Origin: Thinopyrum elongatum
Taxonomy: Eukaryota > Streptophyta > Magnoliopsida > Poales > Poaceae
Reading direction: 5' to 3'
Assembly (NCBI GenBank): GCA_011799875.1
Contig: CM022302.1
Coordinates: forward strand, 299,037,048 to 299,101,047
DNA length: 64,000 nucleotides
Part shown: in pieces, positions 1 to 11,668 of the stretch
How the letters are laid out: each line of letters begins with the position of its first letter
Numbering within the stretch: the first letter of the stretch is position 1
The notes under the pieces: model-generated
Told to the model about the DNA's origin: nothing
What the model saw: only the letters and a program-made list of their open reading frames with translations
The model's database searches: none
Program-made: the position numbers and the translations under genes

Positions 1-433
1 TCTGTTTTCTGTTTTTCTTTCCTGTTTTGTCTTTGTTTTTATTCCAAAACACTTGTGTAAATATGGAACTTGCTCATATAATATCAGTACATTATTAGTC
101 ACTGCTAGAAATTGGTTTGGTGTCCATATCTTTTTATTTGGGACCTATTCAATAAATAGGTATTAACCAACCCTGTTTTGTGGTTGTTAGATCACATAAT
201 TTATTAAGTATATGTTGAATATAATTTTAGAAGGGTCTCTGGATTATTTACAATATTATGAACAATTTAGTTTTCAAATTTGAGCAACTTTTATTTTCAC
301 TTTCAGTTTAATTTCCATTTGAATTTGAATTTGAAAAGAGATATGATACTAATGATGATTAAGCACTGTTGATCATGATGACATGGCATAATCCAAAGGG
401 TGATTACTGTAGCTTAATACATGGGGTGTTACA
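1..433 (+). repeat. Possible 3' end of an LTR (remnant)
   Basis: AT-rich sequence with no credible ORF, containing repeated TTTGAATTTGAA-like motifs near 310-335 and ending in GGGGTGTTACA at 423-433. Plant Gypsy chromovirus LTRs often begin TGTAACACCC and end GGGTGTTACA, so this may be the tail of such an LTR. No matching LTR copy or target duplication is visible inside the window, so this rests only on the terminal motif. Confidence 0.3.
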
Positions 434-440
434 GTCGGGA

Positions 441-1092
441 CCCCCTCCCCCATCCTGGTGAGGCCGAGCCAGGAACGAGCCATAGCAGGCGACGACGCGG
501 CGTGCCGCGGCATCGCATGCGGAGGCGAGTCCGTAACATGACTTGCCCCATTATCCATCTTTTTAGGGGAAAAACCAGCACCGCACCGAGGGGTATAGTT
601 GTACTGACACATCTTCCTTGTATGGACTTGCCCCCATTGGCTATCTTTTTAGGGGAAAAACCAGCACCGCACCGAGGGGCATAGTTGTACTGACACATCT
701 TCCTTGTATCGATTTGCCCCCATTATCTATCTTAGGGGGTGTGGGTGCGTGGGGGTGGGGGGGGGAACAGAATAACCGCACTGTGCCTGTCAAACGAGCG
801 CACTGCTGCGTTAGCGCGAGGCCGAGCCGGGGGGAGGGGGGTCCCCCATCCCGGCGAGGCCGAGCCAGGAATGAGCCGTAGCAGGCGACGATGCGGCGTG
901 CCATGGCATCGCATGCGGAGGCGAGTCCGTAACATGACTTGCCCCATTATCTATCTTTTTAGGGGAAAAACCAGCACCGCACCGAGGGGCATAGTTGTAC
1001 TGACACATCTTCCTTGTATGGACTTGCCCCCATTGTCTATCTTTTTAGGGAAAAAACCAGCACCGCACCGAGGGGAATAGTTGTACTGACCA
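441..1092. repeat. 396-bp tandem duplication with inner ~85-bp units
   Basis: GC-rich block. A segment beginning near 451 (CATCCTGGTGAGGCCGAG) recurs near 847 with few changes, an offset of 396 bp. Inside each copy a unit of about 85 bp (ACTTGCCCC ... TTAGGGGAAAAACCAGCACC ... TTGTACTGACACATC) repeats at 541, 626 and 712 (truncated), and again at 937 and 1022. The short ORFs on both strands here simply read through the repeat and are not considered genes. It lies just upstream of the Ulp1-like gene and could be a subterminal or promoter repeat of the MULE assemblage. Confidence 0.8.
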
Positions 1093-1809
1093 TTTTTTTT
1101 TGTACTTTTCGTTATTTTTTTAAGAAATATTGTACTTAATTTTGTATAGTCTATGTAAGGTATTTCAATTGTACTTTTTTATATTTTTTATTGTACTATT
1201 ATGAGGTCTTATTTGTACTTTATCCGTTCGTTTTCTCCCACTATATTAATTTTATTTGTTATTGTATTTAATTTTTGCTATTATTTTTAGTAACTCCCCT
1301 GAGATAGTGGGCTTTGCCCTTTTTCTTTTTCTTCCACGATCGTGGGCTTTAGCCGTCGGTTTTCTCCCACTCACCTTTTAACCTCCGCTCTCCCCCGTTC
1401 CCCTCCCCTCCCCTCCACGAATCTCTTCCTTCTTCGTTCCCCTCCTCTCCTCTTCTCGCATAGAAGCTGCTTCCCCTGTTTCGCCGCGGGAGCGTCGGCC
1501 GGCGGGTTGAACTCCAGGGGGAAGGTCTGTGTGCTCTGTTGGTTCCTTTGCTCCGCCCTCGACTCCCCTTGCTTCCCCTTATGTAAAGTTGTTGCTCTCG
1601 TGCTGTCTCAGGCAGGATTCGCTAGGGTTCCTTTGCTCTTGAACGAGCGGCTCGCGTGTCTGATACTGGATTCGGTGGTGGAGTTTGTGTTTGCTGGTAA
1701 GAGTTTTGCTTTGTTTGGCGTCCTTCATTTCTGAAGTAGGTTAGAACCCTAATTTTTGGTCATGTGTCTTGCAGTTCTAGTTGTGCAGATTTTATGTCTC
1801 TAGATCTCA
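1093..1809 (+). promoter_or_regulatory. AT-rich upstream region and 5' leader of the Ulp1-like gene
   Basis: Positions 1093-1330 are AT-rich, with several TTGTACTT/TGTACT motifs and no ORF. From about 1340 the sequence becomes pyrimidine/GC-rich, as in a plant 5' UTR. A leader intron is plausible at 1697-1774 (GTAAGA donor, TTGCAG acceptor). An ORF at 1342-1734 is rich in Pro, Ser and Leu without domain character and is treated as untranslated leader. The chosen start codon is ATG at 1810, just after the leader intron and in frame with the first coding exon. Confidence 0.4.
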
Positions 1810-4800
1810 ATGGGTACATCATCCAGTCCAGACAAGTTGAATGCAGGTAATTCGTTGTGCTGAAACCTTTTTTTTTGTGTTTTCTGCTGATGATGTTTTA
1901 TCAGATTTGGTCCTTAATAGGTTTTTAGTTGTATAGGTGTTGTCGTATGGACATTACAAGTTGTATGGATTTTGATAGTTGTTAATTTTTGCCCTGGAAT
2001 GTGTGGTATGTCTAGTTTTTAGGTCGCTGTAACCTGCAGACAGGTTGGAGTACTGATTACCATGTGTAGTTTGAACTGTTGTACTGGCATCTGGATAGTT
2101 TGTAGGAGTCTGAGAAGAACTACTATGATGTGAAAGAGCTGACATTTTAAAGTTCGGTGTGCGAGTGGTGGGGTTATATTATTTTATTGGTTGCACTTGT
2201 AGTGTTCATATAGTTGAACTGATTGCTTGTTCATGTACTTTTCCTTTTTTTTTTGGCTGATTATGATGTTGTTGCAGATGTTGGAGTGCCGGTGCCTCCT
2301 GATTCTGACAAATCAGAACGCTTTCAAGATCTTGTGAATGTTATTTTTGAGATACCAAATCCTCTAGAAGAACTTGCGAGTGTTGCTGGTGTTTCCCTTA
2401 TATTTGCTCTTTTTTTAACAGCCTTGCATACATAAATGTGTTTAGTTACATCAGTTGTTCCTTTTGTTTGTGTCTGATGCTATGCGCCTTATTTTACTTG
2501 TCTCTACAATGTTAATTGTGTTTTAATTTTATATGTGTGTGCTTATGTTATTGGTTTGTGCATAATAATGATAGCCATGCTGCTGCTGAGGACATTGCTG
2601 ATGTTGTGAAAGATATTAATGATGGAATTTATTCTCTTAATTTTGGTGATGGTGATGGGAGCTTGCAGTTGTCTGTTACTCAGTCACAGAGTGTTGATGG
2701 CACTGAGCCTGTTACTCAGGCTGAGGATGTTACTATGCAGTTACAGCTGGAGGACGAAAGGAAAAGAAAGAAGAAGTGTGATTTCCAGAGGAGAAAGGAG
2801 TTGGAACGGCGTCAAAAGGTTGATTGCGTGCAACGAAGTGCTGATGATGTTGCTCAAGCTGCTAAAGGTGGAGGTGATGAAGGTGGTGACGCGGCCTTTG
2901 CAACTGTTGATGCTGGATCTCATGGAACTGACATGCCTGTCAAGACAAACCTGTTGCAGACTCGCTTGACGCAAGTGTTTCCTCGTGTTGCAGTTAAGGA
3001 AAAGAAAGCTGTTTTGAAGAGGAAGATGGCAGATCCAAATCCTGATGGCACACAGAGGTGTAGCCCACTTGTGAAAGCTGGTTCCCAACCTGGTAATAGC
3101 AAAGCTGATGGAGATAGTGTTGCTGTGAAGATTGGTCCAAGCACACTTGGTGGCTCCCCTGTTCGCCGGAGTCCACGAGTTTTGTCAAATAAGAAGCCTT
3201 CTTCGTCTCCTCTTCCGAAGCGCTCTTTGTTGAAGGAAAATAAGAAGCGTAAAGTTACTCCTGCGAAGGTGAACAAAGGTGTGAAGAAGCGTGCTTGTGT
3301 CGAAGCTGAAGATCCTGCATTTGAAGGAGATGATATTGAAGTTAATTCTGAAGATGAATATGCAGTGGTATGTGTTTTTTTTCTTTTTTTTCTTTTTAGT
3401 ATTTGAAATTTTCTAGTTAGTGGTATTTTTTAATTTTATTCCTTTGCTTTAGTCTTTGCTGAAGTATGTTAGTGATTTTCTGTGTTTATTAGTATTAGTC
3501 ATGCACACCAGACTTAATTATATTTATAAAAACAATATTTTTGTTTTGGGATACGTGTTTGTACTGTATGTGTCTTACTAGTTGTACTTGCAATGATTTA
3601 ATTGTGTCTGGGTTGGTATGCTGGCCGGGTGAGGCCTGGTCATGGTTTGCATCAATTGAGGGTGGTACTGATGTTGTTTTAATAGTTGAACTTGTGCAAT
3701 CTTTTGTTTCCTTCTTGGCTTCATATGTTTGTTTTGTTTTTTATATTCATTTAATTAAGCTATGCCTTCTTTATATTCATTTACAGCCTGTTAGCGTTAT
3801 GATCCTGTCAAGCCGGTGAGAGGCAATGACGAAAAAGTTGCTTTTGATGAAGGTGACTCACAACGATTGAATATAACTGTGCGATGTTCGTTGAGAGAGA
3901 TTGATGCTTGTGCTCATTTGCTTGAGAGTCGCCATGTGGCTAGGGTTCATGCAGCTGGTTTTGGTTCTATCTTCCAATGGAAGGTGAAGTCTAACATTTC
4001 CCGCCCTCTGATGGGAGTTTTGTACCTGAAGATATATCCTGATACGATGACTCTTAACATGGGTGGGGCGAATAAGAAGCTTCGCATCACTAGCGATGGT
4101 ATACATCAACTATTTGGGTTCCCTCGTGGTGGTCGTTCTGCGCCAAGGCCGTCAGAGGACGGATATGATGACGCTCTGATGAAGTTAAGATCGGAGCTTG
4201 ACATTAGCAGGAACAGAGATATCAAGACGAAGGATTTGAGGGATAAGCTCAAGGTGCTTGTGAAGGATCCTAGCAAAGATGACCTTGCTCTAAAAGTGTT
4301 CTTCATTATTGTGTTTATGAAAGTCGTGTTGCCTGGTGCCCCCCCCTTGTGTTTCCAGAGAGGCAGCAATGCTTGAGGATCTCGTCATTGAGGACATGGC
4401 TAATATGGATTATTGCCAGCTGATGGTTGATGAGCTTAGAAGGGCTGTTGTCAGGTACCAAGAAGGTGTTACCCTTGGGAAGGCAATCACAGGCTGTGCT
4501 ATAGGGCATGTACTAATGTACCTTGACTGCCTTATCCGTGGCAAGATTCCGGATGCTGACATGCGAGTCCCCCGCATATGTTTCATGGATCAGGACAAGC
4601 TTTTCGATCTGGCTGATGCAGATTTGATAAGAAGAGGCAATGCAGATCCAAGGACTTGGGTGTTTGGGAAGCTTCTGGTGAGTTTTATTTCTCTCGTGTC
4701 TTGCAGACCTTTTATTTTTTAGGTATAGCTATTTTTGCTGCAGTGAACATGTGTACTGCAGAGTTACCTGTTTAGATTTTGTTAGTTCTTAAGCTTTGTG

Positions 4801-7800
4801 AGGTTTAGGTATGATTTTTAGTACTGTTGTGTCATGTGTGGTTGAACTGAATCTCTTGTTCAACTGACCTATTTGTAAATACTAACAAATTGGCACTGAC
4901 AGTGAAAGAACGTTAGTACTGTGGATTTAAATCTGTTAATATAATGTTTATTTTTCCCTGTGTGTTGCATTGATTAATTAACTCTTTTTCCCTTGTTCGT
5001 ACTGGAAAACTCATGAGGAAGTTGTCTTTTTCCGGGTGTATAAACGGCCAGTCCTGGAAATGCCGTCTCAGGTTCCCAAGATTTCATCTCTGCACGATGA
5101 TTTGAGAGATGGTCGTAGTGTTGAGGGTGCTGGTTATGTTCCCCCTGGCCCTAGTAAGGCTAGTACTTCACAGAGGCAGGGTTTTGGTATTGATGTAGCT
5201 GTTTCTGCGTTGGAGCGCGCTGAGCATATTTTTATTAATGTGCGTTCTGAGCTGGAAAAGGTCCCAACTACAGTTGAGCGTCTGAGCTGTATCAATGGTA
5301 TCCTTCCTGACGGTCATCAATTTAATGTTGAGGAAGCAGTGGACTATATTGAGATGGAGAGAATGTTAATTAGTGATATGTGTGATGGTGCTGCTCAACT
5401 AATTCAGAGCTCGGTTCGTCTGTTGAACAACATGAAGCGTTTCAAAACTATGCAAGACTCTCGCTGCAAGCCATATGAAGAAGGTGCCAATGTTGTTATC
5501 AGGCAGATTGAGCAGGATGAGGCTGCTGCCACTGCTAGCAGGGCTGGTGATGGTACTGAGACTAATGTTTCTGACCACCATACGAATGATGTTGGTTTGG
5601 AGTCCCGTGTTGTTGATGTGAGTCAGTCCTTGATCTTTTGCATTTTTACTATGTTGTTCTGCTGTCAGTAATGTAGTTGAACTTGCTGATGTTCATTTGT
5701 TTTTTTAATGCAGGAGAGCATTGATGGTGTTGAAGCTGTTGTTGACTGTGGAGTTAATGATCCATCTACTGATAAGAGCAAGGTTATTTTTATTTTTTAT
5801 TGTGTTTATATAGATTCTTGAATTTTCATGCGCACCACTGTGCCTTACATGTTCATTTTTCTATCCCGCACCATTAATAATTGTAGGTGATATCTACCTT
5901 TGTTAGTGTAGTTTAAATTTTTGTGTGTTGTTGCTAATAAGAGCATTGTTTTTGCTTTATTACTATGAATCAGGATCCTGTTGTTGATCCTGTTGTTGGT
6001 GATGAGCCTTGTTCGACCATCGGTGATGTTCCTTTAAATGTTAGCAGCAGCAACATCGGTGATGTTGCTGTGGATGCTGCTAAGGTTTGTTTTTCTCTGC
6101 TTGCATTAATTTTTATATGCAGCTTTCGCTGCTGTTTTTTGTAAGAGTTAGCATGTACACCTCTTGCTGGTTATTTTTGCTCATTTTCTTCACTCTCTGA
6201 ATTTTTGTTTTTTCAGATGGCTGATGTTGAGCGTGAGGCGGCCATTATTGTTGGGGCAGATGCTTGTGCTTTTCCATTGAGCAGTGGGCGGGATGTTGGT
6301 GGCAAAGTTGCTGACGAGAATGTTGGTGCTGCCAGCATACTTGATGGCAAATCTTCTGGTGTTGGTATTGCTGAGAATGATAATGGTTCTGATTCTGAAG
6401 ATTTGCCGCCTGAAAATTTCCCTCCTGGAGGTCTTGATTATGGTGATCCATTGGAAGACGCCGACGTGTCTAGCGTGGAGGAGGTGCCATCTGAGGATGA
6501 TCATTTAATTCTGTCGATTTCTTCTGGCCCCTTGGCGCAGGAGGCACTCCTGTCGTCCCAGGATTTTCTGTATTCAGACCCTGGAAGCGCAGCCATATTG
6601 CTGTCGTCGCAAGATGTTCCATCATCAAACCCTGAAAGCGCAGGCATATTGCTGTCGTCAGAAGATCTTCCGTCGTCAAACCCTGAAAGTGCAGGTAAGG
6701 ACTTGTAAATGAGGCGTACTTCTCAGTTATGGCATTTTGGACATGTTCACTTGTAGTGCTTGAACTTATTATTTTTTCTTCTTTTTCTGCAAGCAGAAGG
6801 TGCTAATGTTGCTAAGGTTGATTCATTTTTCTTCGTTGTTACAAGGTTGCGAACGAACCGTGGGAAACGGTTAGTTTGGGATTTTGCCCGTATCATTTTC
6901 GTCTCTTTTTCTTTCTCTCATATGACTATTGTTGTCATTGCAGTAGTTTTAATTCATGTCATCTTTGTGTTTTCCTAGTGAAAAGCCGATGTTTCAAAAT
7001 AGCGAATGCGATGCCAGTGTTGGTTCTGTTACTAAAGCATTTGTCCCCACTGGCATGCTCAACTCATACAGTGCTGACGTTGTTTTATATTCTCTACGTC
7101 AGAAGTACCGAGACACTGACAAGTTGATATTTCCCAGATGGGTGACGGTCAGTATTTTGCTTTCTACATAGGATGATAAGTTATTTTGGCAATTTTCTAA
7201 CTGTTGTTGTTCTTTTTGTACAACAGACCAAGATCCGTGATGGAAATATTGATGCCAATGTGCTACAATGGTTCACGAGATCAGGGGCTGATGGTTTTGA
7301 CCAAGTAGGTGAACTTGAACTTATTGTACTCATGAACTAGAGCTGTCATGTTTTCTTGCAAGTTTGGGGGATGGAATGAACTTGAGTAGCCTACTTTTTC
7401 CCCCTGTACTTATGAATGATGTGTGCTTCTTTTTTGAAGATGCACTTATTGTCGCAAGGAAATCGAACTGATATGTGTGTTGCAAGTTTGGGCGGTGGAT
7501 ATAAACTTGAGTAGCATTTATTTTTTGTACTGAGTTGCTTACTCAATTAGAACTTATGATTATCTGATTTGTTTGGACTTCTGAATTTCAATTTCCCTCT
7601 TTTATTTATTGTTTTGGAGGCTGAATATTTTGTTTCATTATGATTTGTTAAATTCATTTTCCTCTGCGATTTTTTTGTCAGCTTCTTTTCCCTACTTTTG
7701 ATCCGCCGTCATTTGCGGCTGCCATGAAGCCTACTGAAGAATCTGGGCATTGGTGCTTGATTGTTCTGAATTTGAGGTTCCTTCGTTTCGAGTGTCTTGA

Positions 7801-9885
7801 TTCACTCCGCGCTAAAACCTGGAGTGATGCAATTAGATTCTTAAGGACTATGACAGATAATATAAAGAAGCTTTGGAGGGAGTCCAGCGTAGACAGGGCC
7901 AAACTGTTCTCGCCGGCGCATGTTGATGGTTTCTCTTGCGAGTTTGTGCGTGTGCCGCAGCAGCAAAACACGTGAGTATCCGTTTTTAGTGATTTTTATT
8001 AGTTGTTTTTGTTGCTGGAATGCGTGGTTTTCCAATTTTTGGTTGTATTCCTGTATTTTGAATTTGTGATGTACCCTTTTGTTTTTTCTTTTGTTAACAG
8101 GCATGATTGTGGCTTCTTTATGCTACAAAACTGCAAGACCTATCATTGCCGGGAGGATGGTGTGATTGAAATGTTGGATTACAGCCACGAAGACATTCTT
8201 GACATTAGAAAGACTTTGCTGTATACCTGCGCGACTAGCGATGTGTTTGATGTTGACTTCCGAGGTTTGTTTGGCATCGAACCCTGTACGTATGCATGAC
8301 CTTTTGTATTTGTTTCCAGCTTGTACTTCTTGACTAGTACTGTCATGAATTCTGTATTTGAACTTACCCTTTTTGCGCTCCTTCTTTTTTTATTTGCAGG
8401 TGAGTGGCTGGATCTTGGTGAGCATGACTACAGGATCTTTGGCAGCAAGTTCTCGGAGCTCGAGCGTGTAGCTGTTGATTTGAGCCAGGGGCGTTCTCCC
8501 GAAAAGACAAGATCTGGTGCTATGAAGGGGCGATTGGGAGCTCTCAAAGGTTCTATGGCTGCTTGTGCAGAGAGCCCCTCTACACCCAAGAATCCCATTG
8601 TGCAATTGATAGACAGTGATGATGATGCGTTTGACAAGATCGCTGGCATGAGAAGAGTCACCAGGAGCGCTGCTGCCAAGGGTGTATCTCCCCTTGCTGG
8701 AATAGTGGGCCTTAGAGCTGGTGTTGCTAGGAAGGATCCTGCTTTGAAGTCTGGCAATGTTATAAGCATGAAGCATGCACCCAGAGCTCCTATAAAGTTT
8801 TGCTCCCCTGTGTTGATTTCGCATCTAGAAAAAAGATCTTGCTGAGTCCATATTTCATCACGGTAATGAATCAGATCGTTTGTTTCTGTGAAACAAGACT
8901 GCCTGTTGTTTTATGAGTTTTTAAAATACTTTCCTTGTTGATCCTTTTCCCCTGTCTATTTCTTTTTGGCTTTTCACAGGTTGTGCTTGACTGTTCGTTT
9001 TATGGTGATGAAGATAAAGATTTTAATGTGGAGAGTGCAGCGAGAGATTTCAAGATCTATGTTCAAGATGGGGAAGACTTGCTCAGTGCCGACCTTGTGA
9101 GATCTACCAGCAGATTTTTGGTTTTATTTGTTTGCTGTGATGCTGGTTTTTATTTTGAATATTTAATATCTCTTTTTGGTCATTTTTTTTAGGTCATGAT
9201 GCCTCTATTCAAACCTATGGTTTTATCAAAGGATTTCAAAGTGTCGCACTTTTCCTTATATGTCATGAATCGGTACCGAAGTACTGTTGACATCCTTGAC
9301 CCTTTACCTTATGGGAAGAACCATCGTCCTTCAAAGAACACCTATCACAAAGACTGCGAGAAGATTGTGAGTGATATTTATTATCTGTACTAGATTAATT
9401 TTTCTGCCTCTTGTTTCTGCTTTTCTGAGACTTGAAATGTGTGGTTTCTTTTCTTTTTTACAGATCTCTAGATTGGTCCAAGTAATGAAGGCTGTGTATG
9501 GTGATGCTCAGTATAATGTGAGCAAGCAGCCCAAATGGGAGGTTTTAGCAAAGAAACCAGCGTTTGTCAAGGTTCCATTTCAAGGGCCGAATGAATGTGG
9601 CCATTATACTCTGAAGTATGCGGGAACCTATGATGGTGAAAAGATCATTGAGAACATTCGAAATAATGATGTGGGTTCTAGTTCAACTTTCACTTTCTGT
9701 GTTTGGCTGATTGTCTATTCCTTTTTTATGTGTCATGATTTTTGATAATTTGTTTTATTGTTTTGCAACCACGTATTGTTGATTGGAATGCTGAGAATTT
9801 GTATACAGTTGTGTTCAACCGGAATAACCAGCTTCTGGTGACGGAGCTTCCCAAGGAGGTTCAGGCTTTGGCTCCTGGTGCATAG
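1810..9885 (+). pseudogene. Ulp1/C48 protease-like transposon gene with two C48-like domains (about 18 exons, slightly broken)
   Basis: Proposed coding exons: 1810-1846, 2278-~2390, ~2591-3367, 3795-4677, ~5018-5617, 5714-5782, 5974-6084, 6217-6694, 6797-6869, 6979-7147, 7227-7304, 7682-7971, 8101-8285, 8400-8862, 8980-9095, 9193-9366, 9464-9670, 9769-9885, for about 1,640 aa. The N-terminal part is basic and NLS-like (KRKKK, RRSPR). Exon 4 resembles the plant mobile domain (motif around FGFPRGG). Exons 12-13 form a C48 fold with His (GHWCLIV), Asp (CLDSL), Gln and Cys (QQQNTHDCG). The last three exons repeat this logic: His (SHFSLYV), Asp (ILDPL), Gln and Cys (QGPNECG). C48 enzymes cleave SUMO-type conjugates, and related copies ride in MULE and CACTA elements. 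Defects: an extra C in a C run at 4337-4344, a frame break near 8810-8980, and AA instead of AG at the last acceptor (9767-9768). Confidence 0.75.
6550..6694 (+). repeat. 51-bp (17-aa) in-frame tandem repeat inside the Ulp1-like gene
   Basis: Three copies of a 51-bp unit begin at 6550, 6601 and 6652. They encode repeats of the type LLSSQDVPSSNPESAG. The segment is acidic and Ser-rich, so it probably forms a disordered linker between the mobile-domain-like part and the first protease-like domain. The period is a multiple of three, so copy-number changes keep the frame. Confidence 0.85.
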
Positions 9886-10904
9886 AAGAAATGGTTATAA
9901 TTTGCGTAGTGGATGGGATACTTGTGTGATTTATGTCTTGAAAGCATTGTAGGCTTTGTACATAGTGTTTGGATGTCTTGTCAACTATGTAATAACCAGT
10001 ATACTTTGTGATGTTTTTAAGTGTGGCACAACATTTTACAAACTTTTTTCCATGATGAGAATGTGGTTGAACAGCTGTTTCACTCGTGTATGTTTTCTCG
10101 GGGATTTGTTTTGGTTAAGTTTTATTTTTGCACGGAAGTCTTATACACTAGTTGAACTGAAACACTTTTTTTCAAGTGCATTACGAGTTGTTGCTGAAAA
10201 GTGATATTTTTTTATTTTCATCTGTCCCAACCTAAGTTGTACCTTTTATAGTTTTTGTACCCTCCTTTCTTGTACTTATGGTATAGTTCTGTGAGTACTG
10301 AATCGTAATTTCATACAGCGTAAGGCTTTTAAAATTGGTGTCACAATAGTATTTGTGGATGTAGTGTGAGTGGAGTGACCCTTTCTTGTTATGTAGAACC
10401 GATGTCATATAATGTGTTAGAACTGAAGTTTTTTTGGGATTGAGATTATTTACGACGAAATTGCTACGTGATCTCTAGCCAGATTTTATTTAAATATAAG
10501 AAATTTAGCAAAATTGAGAGCCAAATATTTGTTTGAACTTCTTGCATTTTAGTAGTTGAACTTCAGAGTAAAAGTTAAACCACTGGTTTAAATTAGCTAC
10601 ATTTAACAGGTAGCCCTATTAAGTTCATAATTATTTTTGTAGCATATTTAGTTGAACTTCAAAGTATCATTGTTTTTGTAGCATTTTTTTAATCCTTTTA
10701 TCTGTGCTGAAGAGGTAAATTTATTTTATTTTTATATTTTCATTTAGAATTTTTTTGCCTGTGAACATGTATTTGAACTTTTCTATATTCAATTTTCGAA
10801 CTTTTTTGTACTAGTTTATATTTCTTTGCCACGCGCTCTGGTTTTTATTCAGCGGGCCTTATGGGATGGGGTGTGGAGAGTTTGGAGAGGAGGGAGTAGC
10901 AGTC
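9886..10904. other. AT-rich noncoding stretch with repeated TTGAACT/GTACTGA words
   Basis: No supported gene. The first ~100 bp would be the 3' UTR of the Ulp1-like gene. The remainder, and the matching part of the second duplication unit (14120-14890), is rich in short words such as TAGTTGAACTT, TTTGAACTT and TTGTACTG. The first unit of the large tandem duplication starts near 9999. Confidence 0.6.
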
Positions 10905-10909
10905 GTATT

Positions 10910-11023
10910 GGGCCCTTTTCTGGCCCAAATGGCCCGTGCGCGCGACTGTGGACTGCTGGCTATGCGTGCGCTCTGAGTTTAGTCCCACCTCGCTAGTCGA
11001 GGGGGCTCTCGACCGGTTTATAA
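10910..11023 (+). promoter_or_regulatory. Monocot snRNA-type promoter, copy 1 (RGCCCR + USE + TATA)
   Basis: GGGCCC at 10910-10915, GGCCCA at 10922-10927 and GGCCCG at 10931-10936 match the monocot-specific RGCCCR elements. AGTCCCACCTCG at 10981-10992 matches the plant snRNA upstream sequence element (RTCCCACATCG) with one change. TTTATAA lies at 11017-11023. The USE-TATA gap is 24 bp, which in plants is typical of Pol III snRNA genes (U3, U6); Pol II snRNA genes have about 10 bp more. The same arrangement and gap occur in copy 2. Confidence 0.7.
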
Positions 11024-11057
11024 GCGTTGCCGTGCCTTGTCTGTCGAACTCCTTTGT

Positions 11058-11236
11058 ATACTGACCTGGGCGCTTATACACGGCGCTCGCTCTCTGTTCC
11101 ATGACCTGTGGGCCCTTGACGGCTGGCCCACACAGTCTCGATTACTATGGATTCGCCAACGGTTCCGCCGTGGGCTCGAGTCCAAGTGTATCCTCCTGTG
11201 CGTGGCTGGCCTCTCCTTGGGCGGTCATCATTTTTT
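11058..11236 (+). ncRNA. Candidate snRNA-like transcript, copy 1
   Basis: This lies downstream of the snRNA-type promoter and ends in a T6 run (11231-11236) that could act as a Pol III terminator. The proposed 5' end, ATACTGACCTGG, resembles the U1 snRNA 5' end (ATACTTACCTG) but is 41 bp from the TATA start. Normal Pol III spacing would place the start nearer 11046. A hairpin follows directly (GGGCGC ... GCGCTC, loop about 9 nt). A second is formed by GTGGGCC ... GGCCCAC around 11106-11129. Beyond the first 12 nt it does not match U1 as I know it, and I recognise no known RNA family. Expression is unproven. Confidence 0.4.
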
Positions 11237-11240
11237 GTTG

Positions 11241-11668
11241 TTGTTTGAAACTAGTACCTCATGGGTCAATGTGGACTGATGCTTCTGTTGTTTGTTCTTG
11301 TGAATTTTTGTCCTTGGTTGAACTGTAATCTTTTTGATTGAGTCTTGGCCTTCTTTTTCAAGGCATTATTTGGTATCATCATAGTACTTACCGTATAAAC
11401 TAAGTTGTACTGATATTTCAATTGTACTAGCACTGTGATCATTTTATTTTTGTGTTGTTTGAAACTAGTACCTCACTGGTCAATGTGGACTGATGCTTGT
11501 GTTGTGGTTCTTGTGATTTTTCTCCTTGGTCGAACTAATATCTTTTTGATTTAGTTTTGGCCTTCTTTTTTCTAGGCTGTGGTTATTCTCAAGGCGTTAT
11601 TTGGTATCATCATAGTACTTGCCGTATAAACTAAGTTGTACTGAGATTTCAATTGTACTAGCACTGTT
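11241..11668. repeat. 214-bp tandem duplication downstream of the RNA candidate
   Basis: TTGTTTGAAACTAGTACCTC at 11241 recurs at 11455. The following landmarks (GTGGACTGATGCTT, GGCCTTCTTTTT, TTGGTATCATCATAGTACTT, AAACTAAGTTGTACTGA) repeat in order. The second duplication unit holds only one copy of this block (15220-15430), so the small duplication is younger than the large one or was lost from unit 2. Nothing coding is visible. Confidence 0.8.

Noticed and set aside
1342..1734. 130-codon ORF as the N-terminus of the Ulp1-like gene
   Set aside because: Composition is that of a pyrimidine-rich leader and it ends before a plausible leader intron; the ATG at 1810 fits the splice pattern better.
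11058..11236. True U1 snRNA gene
   Set aside because: Only the first 11-12 nt and general layout fit; the stem-loop sequences and length distribution of U1 are not found, and the USE-TATA gap is of Pol III type.
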